This document shows positions 25,801-39,300 of a stretch of DNA of 64,000 nucleotides, piece by piece. The position numbers and the translations under genes are program-made. Origin of the DNA: Oxyruncus cristatus (taxonomy: Eukaryota > Chordata > Aves > Passeriformes > Cotingidae); assembly GCA_013399855.1 (NCBI GenBank), contig VXAY01000172.1:1267828-1331827 (forward strand), in the 5' to 3' direction. Each line of letters opens with the position of its first letter. Position 1 is the first letter of the stretch. The notes beneath the pieces were generated by a model. That model did no database searches. It saw nothing but the letters and a program-made list of their open reading frames with translations, and had not been told where the DNA came from.

Positions 25801-26542
25801 GACAGATTCTGGCAGTGGCAGTCCAGCAAAAGCAAGAAATTGAGTACATGAGCCTTAATTTTTCTGCCCTTTCATTTAACTGACATTAACACAGAAGCTC
25901 CATTCTGCAAATAGTGGGAGTTTAAATTGTGGAAGGAGTGGATTCAGTCCATACTGTCCATGAAAATGTTCCAACAAGCCATTAACTAGATCTTCCAACA
26001 CCTCTTTCCATCCCCTCACACTTTAAACTCCTCTCTCCTCTGACTGATGCACAAACTGGCTTCAGAGAGAAAGATTTTTCTGTGAGAGAACTGCAAAGGG
26101 ACTGTAGAATGCTTGCTGTCACAGGATGGCACAAAATTTGGTCAGTCCTATCAATGCAAGGGGTGTCATAAGCTACCAGAAACACCAGGACTGTCTGTCT
26201 TTGAAAGCAGAGAACATCTATCTTCCACTGTTCCCATATGCACAAAGAATTCAAAACATAATAAATACTGTATGTATATTTCACCCTTAGGAATAACAAG
26301 AGTCCCATGAATAGTATGTAGACAAATGAAGTTGACCCCAGTGGTTGTTTTTCAGCCTGTGGTAGACAGTCTGATGGGGATCTCTGAAATGCATCTAAAG
26401 AGGCTATGAAAGTTAACTAAGTTCCTTGTCCATAAGGCTACAACATTTGCATGGAGTCCAAAGATCCACTTGAAAACTTTAGGAAAAATGTTTGAAATAC
26501 ACTGATTTCGATAACGTCACCAGTCAGGGTTTCTTTTCTTTG
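22891..26542. other. Intergenic sequence, no gene seen
   Basis: Mostly AT-rich. Around 24410-24500 it is an almost pure A/T stretch with repeated TTATTTATTA words. No exon with splice signals and a recognisable product was found. The longest frame (25081-25362, plus, 93 codons) resembles no known protein. Confidence 0.5.
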
Positions 26543-26675
26543 CCCCATCCCTGGAGGTGTTCAAGGCCAGGTTGGATGGGGCTCTGAGCAACCTGGTCTA
26601 GCCCACAGCAGGAGGCTTGAAACTAGATGATCTTCAAGGTCCCCTTCCAGTCCAAACCATTCTATGATTCCATGA
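26543..26675 (+). mobile_element. CR1 LINE 3' end fragment
   Basis: The sequence carries the hallmark 3'-terminal words of avian CR1 retrotransposons in order: CCTGGAGGTGTTCAAGGCCA, then GTTGGATGGGG, AACCTGGTCTAG, AACTAGATGATC, AAGGTCCC, CCAAACCATTCTATGATTC. It ends in a degenerate ATTCTATG-type octamer repeat, as CR1 does. Compared with the usual CR1 end it lacks about 18 bp between CTGGTCTAG and the AACTAGATGATC word. Only the non-coding 3' end is present, typical of 5'-truncated copies. CR1 makes no clear target duplication, so the 5' boundary is the point where similarity starts. Confidence 0.92.
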
Positions 26676-29600
26676 AAAAGAGAGAGAGACCTATCAGACA
26701 ACAAAGATCTAAGAAGCAAGTGCCTATTGAAACAGTAGGATTTCATGTCCTATTATTATCGGGAGAAGAAGGGGGGGGCAGTTTCCATGTGAATCATTTC
26801 CTTTCTTACACTGGCTGCCATCAGCATTTTTGGTGTTCCTGTTCTTTTCCTTATCTCATTGCTGTTTCCAGTGAACTGTTCTTACCTCAGCCTGTCATCT
26901 TTGCCTTTTGTGCCTCCAATTCTCCTCTCCATCCCACCGCAGCACAGAAAGCGTGAGGAAAACAAGGGTGCGAGAGAGCGGCCTGTGGTTTGGAGAGTCT
27001 TGATGGGGGCATTGACCATTGTAAGAAGGCCAGAAGATGAGGAAGACACGTATTTAGGTCATTATACCTAAGTAGGATTCGATGGGCAAGTGAATAGTAG
27101 ATGAGATGTTGTTTGCAGAACTGCCACCTCTAAATTTTCCCCTCTGTATATTAATTGAGTAGTTTTTTCCATACAACTTGATTTCACATTCATTATGGTC
27201 TCAGGATGCTACTTAGACAACTTTTACTTAAGTTAAAAGAAAGCTTCCAAGGGAACAGCATAACAACCTCTGAGGGATATCCTGGCTGTGCTCATGGTAC
27301 CAGTGCTTTAAGCTGTACCTGTCCCACTGGTGTGTTCCAGGGAAATAGGCAAATCAGTAGGAAATTCAGAAGAGCCTCATGAACTCAGAATATTCTCAGG
27401 CCTTCTCTTTTCTTTAGCTTCTGCAGGTTTGATAACATGTAATGAGCCATACCAGACACCTTCTGGATGGGAGAGAAATACTAGGTTGCACTAGGAGGAA
27501 GGATGAGAGTTAGGAGCTATTTCAAAGATAAAACCTGTTGACTCCTGGAAGGTGAATGGTTGCATTAAGAAAATATTTGAGGAAGGGCTTCAGACTGCTC
27601 ATGAACACATGAGTGGATTTTTCTGAATTGGAGAATGGAAACAAGTAGATTGAGGTGGAGGAAGATGTGAGCCAGAATTCCTTGGCAGGGCTTATGTAGA
27701 TAAGCAGAGAGTTAAATAAAGGGAAGGAGCAAGGCGAATTGTTGCAGAGATAGAAAATGTTGTCCAGCATTTGTGTAGGAAAAATGACAGTGGACAAGAC
27801 TACAAATTGTTAAAGAAAGAAGAGGGGTGCAAAGTACAGGAGATATGATAAAGACCACAGGGAGCAGCCTTTTCCCTCCTTTCCTCTACCAAGATATTTG
27901 TGTTCTGCAGTAGGAACACAGTTCATCTGTGAGCTCATCTCACTCAGCTCCCACCCAAATCCTGTTTATTTGGCTTATACACCCCACTACTGTGTTTTTA
28001 TTTTTACTTTAAGTTCTGTTGAATCACTGGTGGTGGAGAGGTATTTCTCACTGCAGTGTCTGATACAACTAAATCAAAAGAGCTGCCATCTTACTTCTTT
28101 TTAGAGGTAAGTATGAGTAAGTTTGAAGCCTGTTTGAGCTCAGTTCAGTTCAATATCATATCACTAAATTATAAAGTTTCTGTCATTATCTGGTCTTCTG
28201 AGCAATTTCATTGTCTTTCAGAGCCTCCTTTGCTCTGTGACATGCTTACAAGAGGGTTTATGAAGTGTGTGATTTCTGTGTAGCAGGAGATGCTGAACAA
28301 AGTACAAGGACTTGAATCCACAGTTTTAAAATAAATATAAGTGCTTGACCATAATCAAATATATCATGATGTGTACCTTCCTTTGTTTGCCGATTATTTA
28401 TATTTTGAGCCAGAAATATATTTGCCACTCCTCAGTTTGCAAGGAAATTTCTTTCATAACAATTTGCCACTACATCCTCAGTTCTTGTGACCTCCATGTT
28501 GCAGTCATTTGCTAAATTCTGCCCTTTGCCAGCATTTTAAGCCACAACCTTCTGTTCATTATTAAATCATTCTAAAAAATATCACCAGCTAAAATTAATC
28601 TTTAGGAGACAGGAGAAATAGCTGCGAGACTCCATATGTTATCAGTCTTAATTTTATTCCCTCCCAGTCTCATAATCCTCCTTCCATTTGTTCCAGTAGT
28701 TCACTTATCAGCTCCCTGAGGGTACCTCAGAGTAGTCACTTCTTATCTCTTTACCACAAATGTGACATTACTTAAAGTACAGGCTTGAAGAATGATATCA
28801 GTCACTGGGTTTTCCTCTCCCTTTCTGTGTTAATGCACAGGACTAATCCAGCCCACTCTCTTGCACTTGCTATTCACTGAAATAGTTAACAAATACAAGC
28901 TGTTTTCTGCGGGGTTTTATTTCTAAAAAAACCCCATAATTATCTCTCAATAGATCACAGTGTATTTGACTATGTAAGATAAGTTAATTTGAATATTTGT
29001 TTAGCATTTTTCATTATGAAAATGACATTTTACCAGTAAGCTTGAGGGGAAAGGATGACAGCTGGGCTGATGGCAAAGTAACCTCTTGTCCTGTGGGATT
29101 ATTGCCAGGGCTGCTGACGAAAGTCAAGTTAGAAAACACTCCCACACTGAATATCCACCCCGGGATTCTAAATCAGAATACTTATTCCTGAACATAAAGC
29201 TTTCTGCCAAAATCAGACAAGAGGAATTCAACTTGCAGGGTCAAGTTTGTAAGGCATCATCAGTAAAGGACTATAGCATGGTGACTTCAAGGACCAGATG
29301 GCAAACTAGGGAAAAATATGGAATACTGGGGGTTATTCACCATCCAAATTATGCAATAAGCATTTATATGATACATACCTTTTGATAAAACATTTATTCT
29401 GCAGTTGGCAAGGAAAGAAAAAGGGTTGTTCACTAAGAAAAGTGAAGGAAGAGCAAGTTGGACCAAATCCACACATCAGAGAAGACATGAGAGAAAATAA
29501 GTTATCTGAGAGAAGAGTAGATCAATAAACGCCAGTGTATGATGGCTGACAGAAAAACTGGTGAGGAACAGGAAGTTAGAAAACCTGAGGTCTTTATGGA

Positions 29601-30537
29601 GACAGGACAAGAGGAACAGAAAAGTAGTGGCATGGTCAAGCTGCAGGATGGGATGTCGTTACTGGTTCAATACTCAGCTGTTTACCTGCAGTTCAGAGCA
29701 CTAACATAAGAATATTCCCTGTTGTTGGGAAGCCTGGAAATTACAGCCACAAAATAATAAAATGCAATCACTGGGAGAGCAAAGGAGAAGTTGCCTGCCT
29801 ACAGTCACTTATTACACTTTAGAAATGATCAAATTTTTAATCCGTTCTTGAATACCACTTGAAAATAACAGTTGTTAGCTCAGACAAAGTCTTCAGCATG
29901 CCCTGGTAGTCTTTGTCCAAGGGTGATGAGCCCAAGGGTACCTGCTGCACCCTGCTTTTACCAGTCACAAAGCACAGAGGAGAAGGCAGAAGGGAGCCCA
30001 ATGTTAAAACGAAGGCCAGTGGTGAACCTGGAGAGGTTCTGAACTCTAGAATTCCATGAGCTGCTTAAATTGGTCTAGAAGCTCTTCCAGCCTTGCATCA
30101 GACTAGAAATTAGGATATAAAACACATGGCCTGTATTTCCTAGCATATGCCTGCAGGAGGCTAAGTGACGTATTTGACCCTGGATTTAATATCTGAATGT
30201 CCTTTTTCACATTTCGCTGAATACAACCAGAGATTTGTGTTCCCTGTCAGTGCCACACACCTCCTTACAGCATGCATTATTTCTGACAGTTTGTTTTATG
30301 ATCTGGGATGATTTCATTCCCACTGTGGGAAGAAGGAGCGGGTCTTCTCTGGCTCAGTGTATCCTGCGTGCCTCTCTCTCAAACCATGATTAGCTGCTTT
30401 ACCTCCCATAAGACACTTTCTGACAAATTTGTACTTTAGATAACCTAATCATTCTTAGTGCATGCTATGAAATCTCTCCTGCCAAATGAATCCTGTATTT
30501 CACTCTGACATTTACAGAATATTATGTAGGCTATTAC
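26676..30537. other. Intergenic sequence, no gene seen
   Basis: No recognisable coding exon or RNA gene. A short segment at 28057-28106 has exon-like splice signals (see findings). A G8 run lies near 26771. ORFs are under 110 codons and unrecognisable. Confidence 0.5.
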
Positions 30538-30583
30538 AAAAAAAAAAAAAAAAAAANNNNNNNNNAAAAAAAAAAAAAAAAAA
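30538..30583. repeat. Poly-A tract interrupted by a 9-N assembly gap
   Basis: Nineteen A residues (30538-30556), nine Ns (30557-30565) and eighteen A residues (30566-30583). The gap sits exactly inside the homopolymer, so true length and interior are unknown. The N count may be a placeholder. Confidence 0.95.
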
Positions 30584-33108
30584 GAGGTCTGTTTTGTGAA
30601 TCTATGGAGTAATATTTTTTATTTTCTTTTGATACCAAAATTAATAATTTTAAAATGCAAATTTAATGTAGAAATTAATTTTGAATGCATGATAAATATT
30701 AGATTGAAATATTTCAAAATATTATTTTTGAAGTCTAAGAGAGTTTAGAATTATTTAAATAATTACTGGCAGCTTACTGAGACAGTACAAGTAACTCCTT
30801 AAGTTTGCCTTTTAAATTTAGTCAAGAGGATTATAAGTGGTTGGACTAAGCCCTAGCTGCAATTCTCACGTGATCAAGTGAGGCATACACGTCACTGCAG
30901 TTCAGTGAGCTACCTACACTTAAATCTGATTGAAGCTTAAGTAGATCAGAAAGATGGTCAGCCTGTGACATATTCTCAAATGCCAAATCCCCAAAGGAGG
31001 AAGAGAAGCCCTCAGATTTTAATAATTTATCTTTAAATGGCTTGGTTAGTCAGTCCAAGCCAAACAAAGAATATGTTCTAATTAAACAATCAAAAAATGC
31101 TTTCAGATTTATTATCTGGAAACTCAGACAAAATTACATCCTTCTTTAACACGGTTTAATGCCTTTAATCCTTGATTATGTAACAGTGCTTTAATCCAAG
31201 ATAAATTGCAAGAGAGCAAAAAGGGCCTCAAGAGTTTTGATTTTCAGATTCAGTTTGGTCCAAAGGCTCACTATGTTCTTAGAATACCTCAGCAGAAACC
31301 TTTAGATCTCTGTAGAAGCTGTGGCTGATTTGGCTGATTTGAAGTTGTTCCAGGCTTGGTCTAGAAAAGATACTGGGTTTTGACTTCTATGTTCTGCACA
31401 GTTGCAAAGTTTAATCGGTTTTTGATGTGTATACCCAGAGTGGCTTGAGCACTCAGAGTTCAAAGTCATTTTTCTCATCGGCGGGACAATTTTTAATCCT
31501 CGTGTGTGTCTCTGATGTCTGCTAATTGTCTCTTCAGACCTGAATAGCCCTTCCACTCTACTTACACAGGCAATCAACAAAGCAGCTTTCCTCAGTAAAC
31601 TGTTGTTTTTTCCACACTGCAAGTACCAAATATCCTGCTTGTAGCTACTTTAACTCCTACAGCTGACACAAATAATACTGAATAAATACTTAAAAAAACA
31701 AAATCAATATCTCTAAATAAACACAGAAAATATAACTGGTGAATATTCTAAGTATTAAGGCCTTTTTTTGAAAACTTAGGTAGGGATAATTGCTGTCGTG
31801 TTACAGATATAAGGACAATGATACACATAAGACATATTTTATTTCCTTGATAATTTTTACAGCAGAGATGAGCAATGACTTAGTGAAATTTAAAAAATAT
31901 CAAAATTTGCTGAGGTTAGAATTCTGCCTGGGAGTGAGTTTTAAGATCAAGAAAATCAAAAGTTTGAAAGCCAAAGACCACAGGTACATAGCAGACATCA
32001 GAAATGCAAGGTTTGGTTTGGGGGTGTCCCAGGTTTGATGCCCTTCCCTCAAATTGGGCCTCATGACAACCTCAGAAATAAAGAAAACTATTCCTTCCAA
32101 TTCAGTTGGCCAGGGCTGAGACTGCAGAAAAAAAATGACACTTAAATATCACATACAACAGTAGTTTTTGTAGTCACTCCTTTTCAGAATAAAATTGGAA
32201 TCACAATCACACCACTGTTTTGTAAGGAGATCTCCAATCAATCATAATTATGATAACAAATGTAACACTATTCACCTGAACTGAATTAAAGACTGCACTA
32301 TAATAAATCCTGGCTAAAATATTAAACTCAATGAAATTGCATTCGTTAATTAAAAAAATAAATTATCCCCTGACATGTGAAAAGCTCTGTGCTGTTATGT
32401 GAGAGCAACTGAAGTCTTTGGGGATGGTTAATGGAGAAAAATAGATTTTTTTCATGGAAAGAAGTTTGGAAAGTCTGCCAAGTGTTTTAGAGAACATTCT
32501 TCTCCAGATACACTCAAAAATATAAATAAATACTTTTATATTCATAATTTACTGGATGGTCTTAAATAAAAATAGATTTTTGAAGTTCTATCTCTGCATA
32601 GAGAAGGGAGAGGAATTTATTGAAAGAGCATGTTGACTCCCAGGGGATATTAATGCTGTTCCCAATAAAGACTGCAACTCATTGTGAGTGCATCTTTAGC
32701 CTGGGTTCTTCCACACAATCCCCTTCCCTTTGGGTCCTCCTGCTTCCTGTCAGATTTTGACCTTGCAAGCACTCAAGAAATGTTCACACGAGATATGAAA
32801 CTGGTAAGGTATTGCCCTCTCCACTTTCCTTGCCCTCCAGTTTCTCGCTTGCAGCCCCAGGATCTGTGTCAGCTGGCTGTACCAGCAGATTGTTTCAGCA
32901 GTAATCCTGCGGAGCCTGGGTCCCCGTTTGTAGAAAAGCATCCACCCCCTTGCCAGCTGGTTACCCACGGAGGGGTGTCCGGCTTTGATTCCCACTCCTG
33001 AAGCTTATCTGCGTTTTACATAAAGAGTCACAAATGCAGCATAAAGGGCTGGGAATCCATGGTTTTCTGCTCCTGAGCAAAAGCCACTGGACTGCTGAGC
33101 CAGGTTTA
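30584..33108. other. AT-rich intergenic sequence, no gene seen
   Basis: The first few hundred bases after the gap are very AT-rich. A doubled 9-mer GGCTGATTT lies near 31325. No recognisable exon, RNA gene or transposon. Confidence 0.55.
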
Positions 33109-33373
33109 CACTTACTGTTACAGTTTTGAGTTCTTCACCATACACTGCTATGCCTGAAGAGGAGAAACAGAGGACGTGTCTCCCCCTCACCTTTCTCTGA
33201 CCAGTAGGATTTTCTGAAAATTGAAGAGAAAATGGAAAAAAATATTCACCCTTACTGTTACAATCTTGAGGTCTTCACCAGCTTCACCACTATGCTGGAA
33301 AAGGAGATACAGAGAATGTGTCTTGCACCTACTGTAACCTGACCAGTAGGATTTTCTTAAAACTGAAGAAGGG
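33109..33373 (+). repeat. Diverged tandem duplication, about 140-bp unit, two copies
   Basis: Copy 1 (33109-33228) and copy 2 (33249-33373) share ordered words: CTTACTGTTACA, TCTTCACCA, AGGAGA.ACAGAG, TGTGTCT, then TGACCAGTAGGATTTTCT followed by AA..TGAAGA. The start-to-start distance is about 140 bp. Small indels and many substitutions separate the copies, so the duplication is old. It is not part of a recognised transposon and neither copy carries a convincing ORF. Confidence 0.88.
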
Positions 33374-36300
33374 AACAGGTGTGCGGATTGATTCCAGCTT
33401 TAGTGCTTGGTTTGTGAGAACACTACTCATGTGGCTATTACTTACCAAGCTTCTTTGCACAAGTTTTTCATTCTGAACTGATGATCTGAGCTGATTGCAG
33501 AGAGTAAAGAATTGTGGTAAAACACAAGAAAATGTATGAGCAGTGTGTTAGCAGCTGATAAAAGTCAAGGCAAGGAGGCAACAATGACAGTTGCCACATC
33601 TAGAAGACTGTTATGAAAAGGGGAGTAAATGCTTTGTTCTCTGTAAAAACAAAAAACTTATCAGAGAGGTAGTAATTTGAACATCAGGGAATAATCCTAA
33701 TAATATAGGTGGAGAAATAGAGGCACAGGTTACCAGAATGGTGTTTCTAAATTTCTACTCGGGGAAGATTTTAAGATCAAGGCATAACTCAGACAAAGAC
33801 AGGACTAAAGAAATTTTACGAGCCAGAAATGCAGGTGGCCTCTGAACAGTGATGGTCTGTAAACACTGGAATGCTTTCCCTGGGACACTCCTCTCCCTTG
33901 CATGGCTGGCTCTTGCCTGGGAGAGTATGCAAACATATTTGGCATTGTAGTGGGACATGAGGCACAGCACAGCTGAGCACAGTGCAGAAAAAGCAAGAGT
34001 GGCTGTAAGGATCACATGCTACCACATCTTGGTTTTTTCATAAATAGGTATCGTGAAGCAGCTGAATGCAGCATATGTATTAAAAGTTCAGGTCACTGCT
34101 TAAAGCTCCACCACAAAACCTGCCCTTCCCTGTGATCCTGCACATGTCCAGAGCCCAGGAAGGTCTGTCCACCAACAGCACAGCTCCCAAGTGCCTCACC
34201 ACAGTAATCTGTCGTGCACATCTCATGGAACAGATGATTTACCAGAAACTGAGAGCCGTGGGTTTCTGTGGACTTTCATTTCCTATTTCATAATACCTCT
34301 AGTTATCCACACTGGAATGCATGATGAATACATCTACACAAGCTCAGTGGAAAAAACATATTGGGCATTATCCATTTTATATTTTTCAAAGGCTCAGAAT
34401 GTTGGCCAAATCAAAACCAATTTCCACTGAAACTCTCCAAAGTCCTTCCCAATGAAAGCTATAATCCTTGCCAAATGTCAGTTCTCAACTGAGCTATTCA
34501 AATATTAATTTTTAAATTGTTTTCATGAAGGCAAAAATATTAAATTTATTTTTTTATTTTTACATTTACAAACAGAACACAGGCATCTCATCAACATTTA
34601 TTGGATAACAAAAAAGGACTGCCTTTCCCAAGCAACATTTTTAGCCTCAGAAGGGAGAGATTCTGCCTGAATGAAAAGAGGTAAATTTTGGCTACCTTTA
34701 TCATGCAATCAGCCTCTGTTTTTGCAAGATTGCTGCAGTAAGTTCACAATCAATCATACTAATATTGATTCCTTGCCAGAATGAGGACACACTACCACAT
34801 CATACCCTGACCAGAACATCTCCCTGGGTGGCGGAAGCACCAGCACTGACATCCCAAGTGCTCATCCCACACCTGCCCTCACACATACTCAGCTCAGAAG
34901 GTCTTATAAATTAAAGCAATAAACTTCAATTTATAAATAAAAAGCTGAATCACATAAAAAAATTAGCGTTAAATCATTCATGAAAGAAAGAAAAACAACA
35001 AGCACATCATGACTCATGCTCATTTATGTGTTTGTTTTTGCAGACTCCCAAAAGCCTACCAACAGTTTGCTGCATATAGGACTATACTCAACCACCCTCA
35101 AAAGGTGTATTCCAGACACAACATAAATCATATTTTTCACTGACAGTACCTTTATTAAGCCAGCAAAATGAATTTCTCACTTCATAATTTCATTTTAAAA
35201 AATTTACAAGTATTTTGTATATTTATGCTGACTTGCGGTGAGGTACAAATTCCATGTTATCGGTTTTCAGTAAAATTAAAAGAAAAAATACAGCTGACTC
35301 AACCTTACTTAGTAAAACTTTATGACCATCTCAGAATACATTTTCTTTAATATTCTGGTTCAACTCTAGCTTTCACCTTTTGTTTGAAGGATCTTATATC
35401 ATTAGCCTGTGGGAGGAACAAGATTAACAGCTGATATTCTGGGGGAGGAAAGGGAAAATGATCATAATTAATTTTGTACCTTCTTTTAAAATGTCTTGTT
35501 ATTATTTGCTATTTTTATAGGCTTCATTAGAACATATGAGAGAATTTCCATCTACTTTTGCTTGATGGTTTAGTGGTTTTATGCACAAGAGCAAATTCAA
35601 TAGAGGGAGAAAGACAGGTGTCCTGGCAGAGAACTTGGAGTCACCTTCCTTGGAGACAAAGCTCCCAACAAACCTGCTGCACTGCCGGGAGCAGTTGTTT
35701 CTCTGGGATGCGGGTATCCCTGGGAGCCAAAGGTACATCACAAACCTGGCCTTGCCAGCCCACTCCTAAAACTGGAATACCATGATCTGGAGGCTGGATC
35801 TTCAGCCATAGAAAGCAATCTGGAGAGGATGAAAACACCATGCAAGAAAGTATAGCCAATTCTAATCTCAGCCCCTTCAGCTTTTCCTAATTTTTTCACA
35901 CTATGAGTAGGCCATATGTTAGTGGTCACACTCTACTATCATCTTGTGACTGAGTCTGAAATGTTCCTGACAAAAGCCCTTACTTGGTTTCCACACTGGC
36001 ATGACATCTGAAACTCAGTCAATCCTAAAAGCCAGAGAAAACCTATGTTCTATCTCAGTTAAGACTATGGTCAGGAAAGTCTGAAACAGCTAGCTGTTTA
36101 GTTCTGGGATCACAATAAATCTTAAAAACATATTTGTGTAGCCTGGGCTGGAAAACTATTTAAGCTGGCATCAAGCACACTTCTAAGGAGAGGATCTCTA
36201 AACATGCCACTGCACTGTCATCACAGCTAGTCTGTGATCTCTAGAAGAGCTGACAACCTTACTGGGAGGGGGAAGCAGTAGTTGTTGAAAGGCACCTTAC

Positions 36301-39300
36301 ACAAGATGTATTTTGTTTAATTCCTTTACTGCATGCAACAAAGGAAAGCAAAGGATAGGGAAGCTGGGAAACAATGGTTGCACCAAACTAAACTTCCTAC
36401 CAGGAGAAAGTGTCCCTTAGTGAAAATGCGTCCTCCTCAAATGCCTCAATACCATCCCCTTTCCTCATTCCATTCAGCAATCGGACATCCCGGATATGAA
36501 ATCCTTTGAGCATTGGCAGACAATTCTCCTTACCTGAGCCTTCAACACCCTGTAATACATTTTTCCAGTGTTTTAGAAATACCTCTAGTCTAGGAATTGC
36601 TGGACTGACTAGTGCTCAGTGCAGAATTTTAAAGTAGTCCATACTGACAAACAACAGTTGATCTGCATTGTTCCTCTTCCAAAACCTCAGCAGAGTCAAC
36701 TAACTGTCATCCTCTGTATTGCAAGGTAGTGCTCTCTTCTACCACTTTCCCAGCAGACCTAAATACAAAGGTTCACACTGGTCACAGAAAGCAGAGGCCA
36801 GTTCTGGGACCGTATTACCATCTTGTAATAAAGATTCCTCTTTTGAAAAAGAGGGTCTCTCTTGTTTACTGAAGCATCTGAATGTCAGTCAGTCCTGCAT
36901 CAAGATTATTTTTGGCTTCTGCAGAAAGTGTCTAAATAAATCCAGAATCCATTTTAATGCTAATTTATTTAAATTAATTGGATAGACATGCATATTAATT
37001 GTATTTTCATTTTCCTTTCAGATATTTTTGGTGAACAGTTAAAGCAGGAGGGAAAACATCTGTTCCAGGTAAATGACAGCCACAAAAGCCATCAATTGGA
37101 ATATGATACAAGGGATGGCTGAGCCACTAACATTTCCCTACAAGCAGTGTTTTACACATCTCAACAGCCTAAGCCTAAATACCATAAGAAAGCCTTTGTT
37201 TCTGAATAGTTATGCTAATCAGGGTTAAATATACATAATCAGATACAGAAGATAGACTGAGCTAACAGAAAACCAAATGAATTAAAGATCAGAAATTCCA
37301 ATACTTCACTTAACAAAACAAAGGCCAAGTTCAACTTCCAGCTCTGCTGGTGCACTGGTTTCAGTGATATTACTCCAGATTTACAGCAGCATAGCAAAGA
37401 CCTGAACCTCAGTATAGGCCAAGAATTAAATGATATCCCAGCAAAGAATGTATGTTGTACCTATATATTAGTTTTATGAATCCTATCATGTTTTTCCCCA
37501 TCAGCTCTAGAATTATTAAAGTCCTGTCAAAAAGTTGTTGTAAATAGTAAGAGAACTAAATACAGCCGAGGAATATTTTTTCAGAAGCATATACCATGGA
37601 AAGCAGAAAGAAAAAAGTCATAAGTAAAAAAGCAGCTACTTTTGAAAAATGTGCTACTTAGTCAGGATGACAAGATTGTTAAATGACTTATTAAATGAAA
37701 AAGTTTCATTACCTAAGTAAAGATTCATTCAACCTACATGTTCACCATCATGCTTAAAAAAAAAAAAAAGGATGCCCAAACACCCCTTGCACACTGCAAG
37801 TAGACATGATTACTTTGTAAGTCTGCCTTATACTTGCAGTGCTTTCCTAGGAGTGAAATCTTGTTAAAAGGAGAGAGCAAACACTTTAAGACTTTTGAGC
37901 AACTAAAGCACTTTCTTTGATTTTTTTCCATAAAGCTTTATTTTCTATTCCAGCCTCCACTGTTTCTATCAGGCAAGATCTAAAGCCCCATGATAGATAG
38001 AGGAATATATGTGGAGTTAATTACAGGCCCTGGAGAGCAGCCAAGAAGATACACTGCTATGAAACATTTACTCACATTCCATAGGTCATATGAACAACAC
38101 TAATGGAATTCCCAGTCTCAAGACTGCATGGAAATAAAAGCGGGGAACTCCCGTAGGAATAGAAAAATGTAAGCTAAAAATGGAAATTCAGACAATAGGG
38201 AAGGGAGGTTTAGGATTTATTGATGCAAGGAAATGTACCGTGATGAAGTGAACATGCAGCTTTTTTACTTATATGAAAAGAGTAGGTTTTTAAGATCCAG
38301 CATGTGAATATGCAGCATTAAAATATAGGGACTAAGATGCTACCAGCAGGTGAGCCTTCTCTCCCCAGCTTCCGGGCTTTGAGAGAAATGCTTGTGCAGT
38401 AAATAGGAAACATCAGGCAGATTTGTTTTGATCTCCCTTTCTAACTTCTTTTGTGTTGATTGATACCTAAAACCCGGAAGGTCCTAGTTTGGATTCCCTG
38501 GGATGGAATCTTACTTGGTGAAATCCCTCATTTCTGTACAATCAAGCTGCAGAGAGCAGGGGTGCTTGGCCATGCTTCCCAAAGTCTCAGGCAGGACAGA
38601 CGGATGCACAGACGGTTCTCCCAAAAGGGACAAAGATGAGTGACCTGGAGTGGCCCTGTGTTCATCTGAGATATCTCTGGGATATAAATCAAAATGCAGT
38701 GAGTGGAATCAACCAGGAGATCTCCTTCAGAATTGTGCTCCTGACTCAGAGTGCAAAATTAATTCCTTATGTGTTAAATTCAATAGGACAATGCGCTCCA
38801 AGAGTGCACATAATGTGCTAATGGGCAGCAAGTCCACACTGTCAGATTAGAGCTGTTCAAATATAAATTCCCTCTAGGCATATCCTGCAGACATGAGATT
38901 CCCCAGCACTAACTGTTTTACCCTTACCTTGTTTCCTTCTGCAGAGCATTTTTTGCTAACATCAGCATAATATTAGAGAAATGATTAGCTCATCCAAACC
39001 AATCTGAAATGGAATCAAGTGAGACCTGAAAATATTTATTCTACCCTGCGTTGTCTAGTCATAGACACCTATTCCTAACTCACCTTATTTTGACTGGTTT
39101 TCCCCACACAACATCCCACCTACAAATATACCTCTCTCAAATAAACCTCCTTTGCACCTCTCAACATTTGTCATTGTCACAGCAAGCCCCATGATTGTTA
39201 TTAGAAGAGATGGGTCTGTCTGTCTCTGTAGGTGTACAAACTTAATCTCAGGAAGTCCTTTGTAATACATGCCCTTAATAAAAATGCTGTCAAAGGCAAG

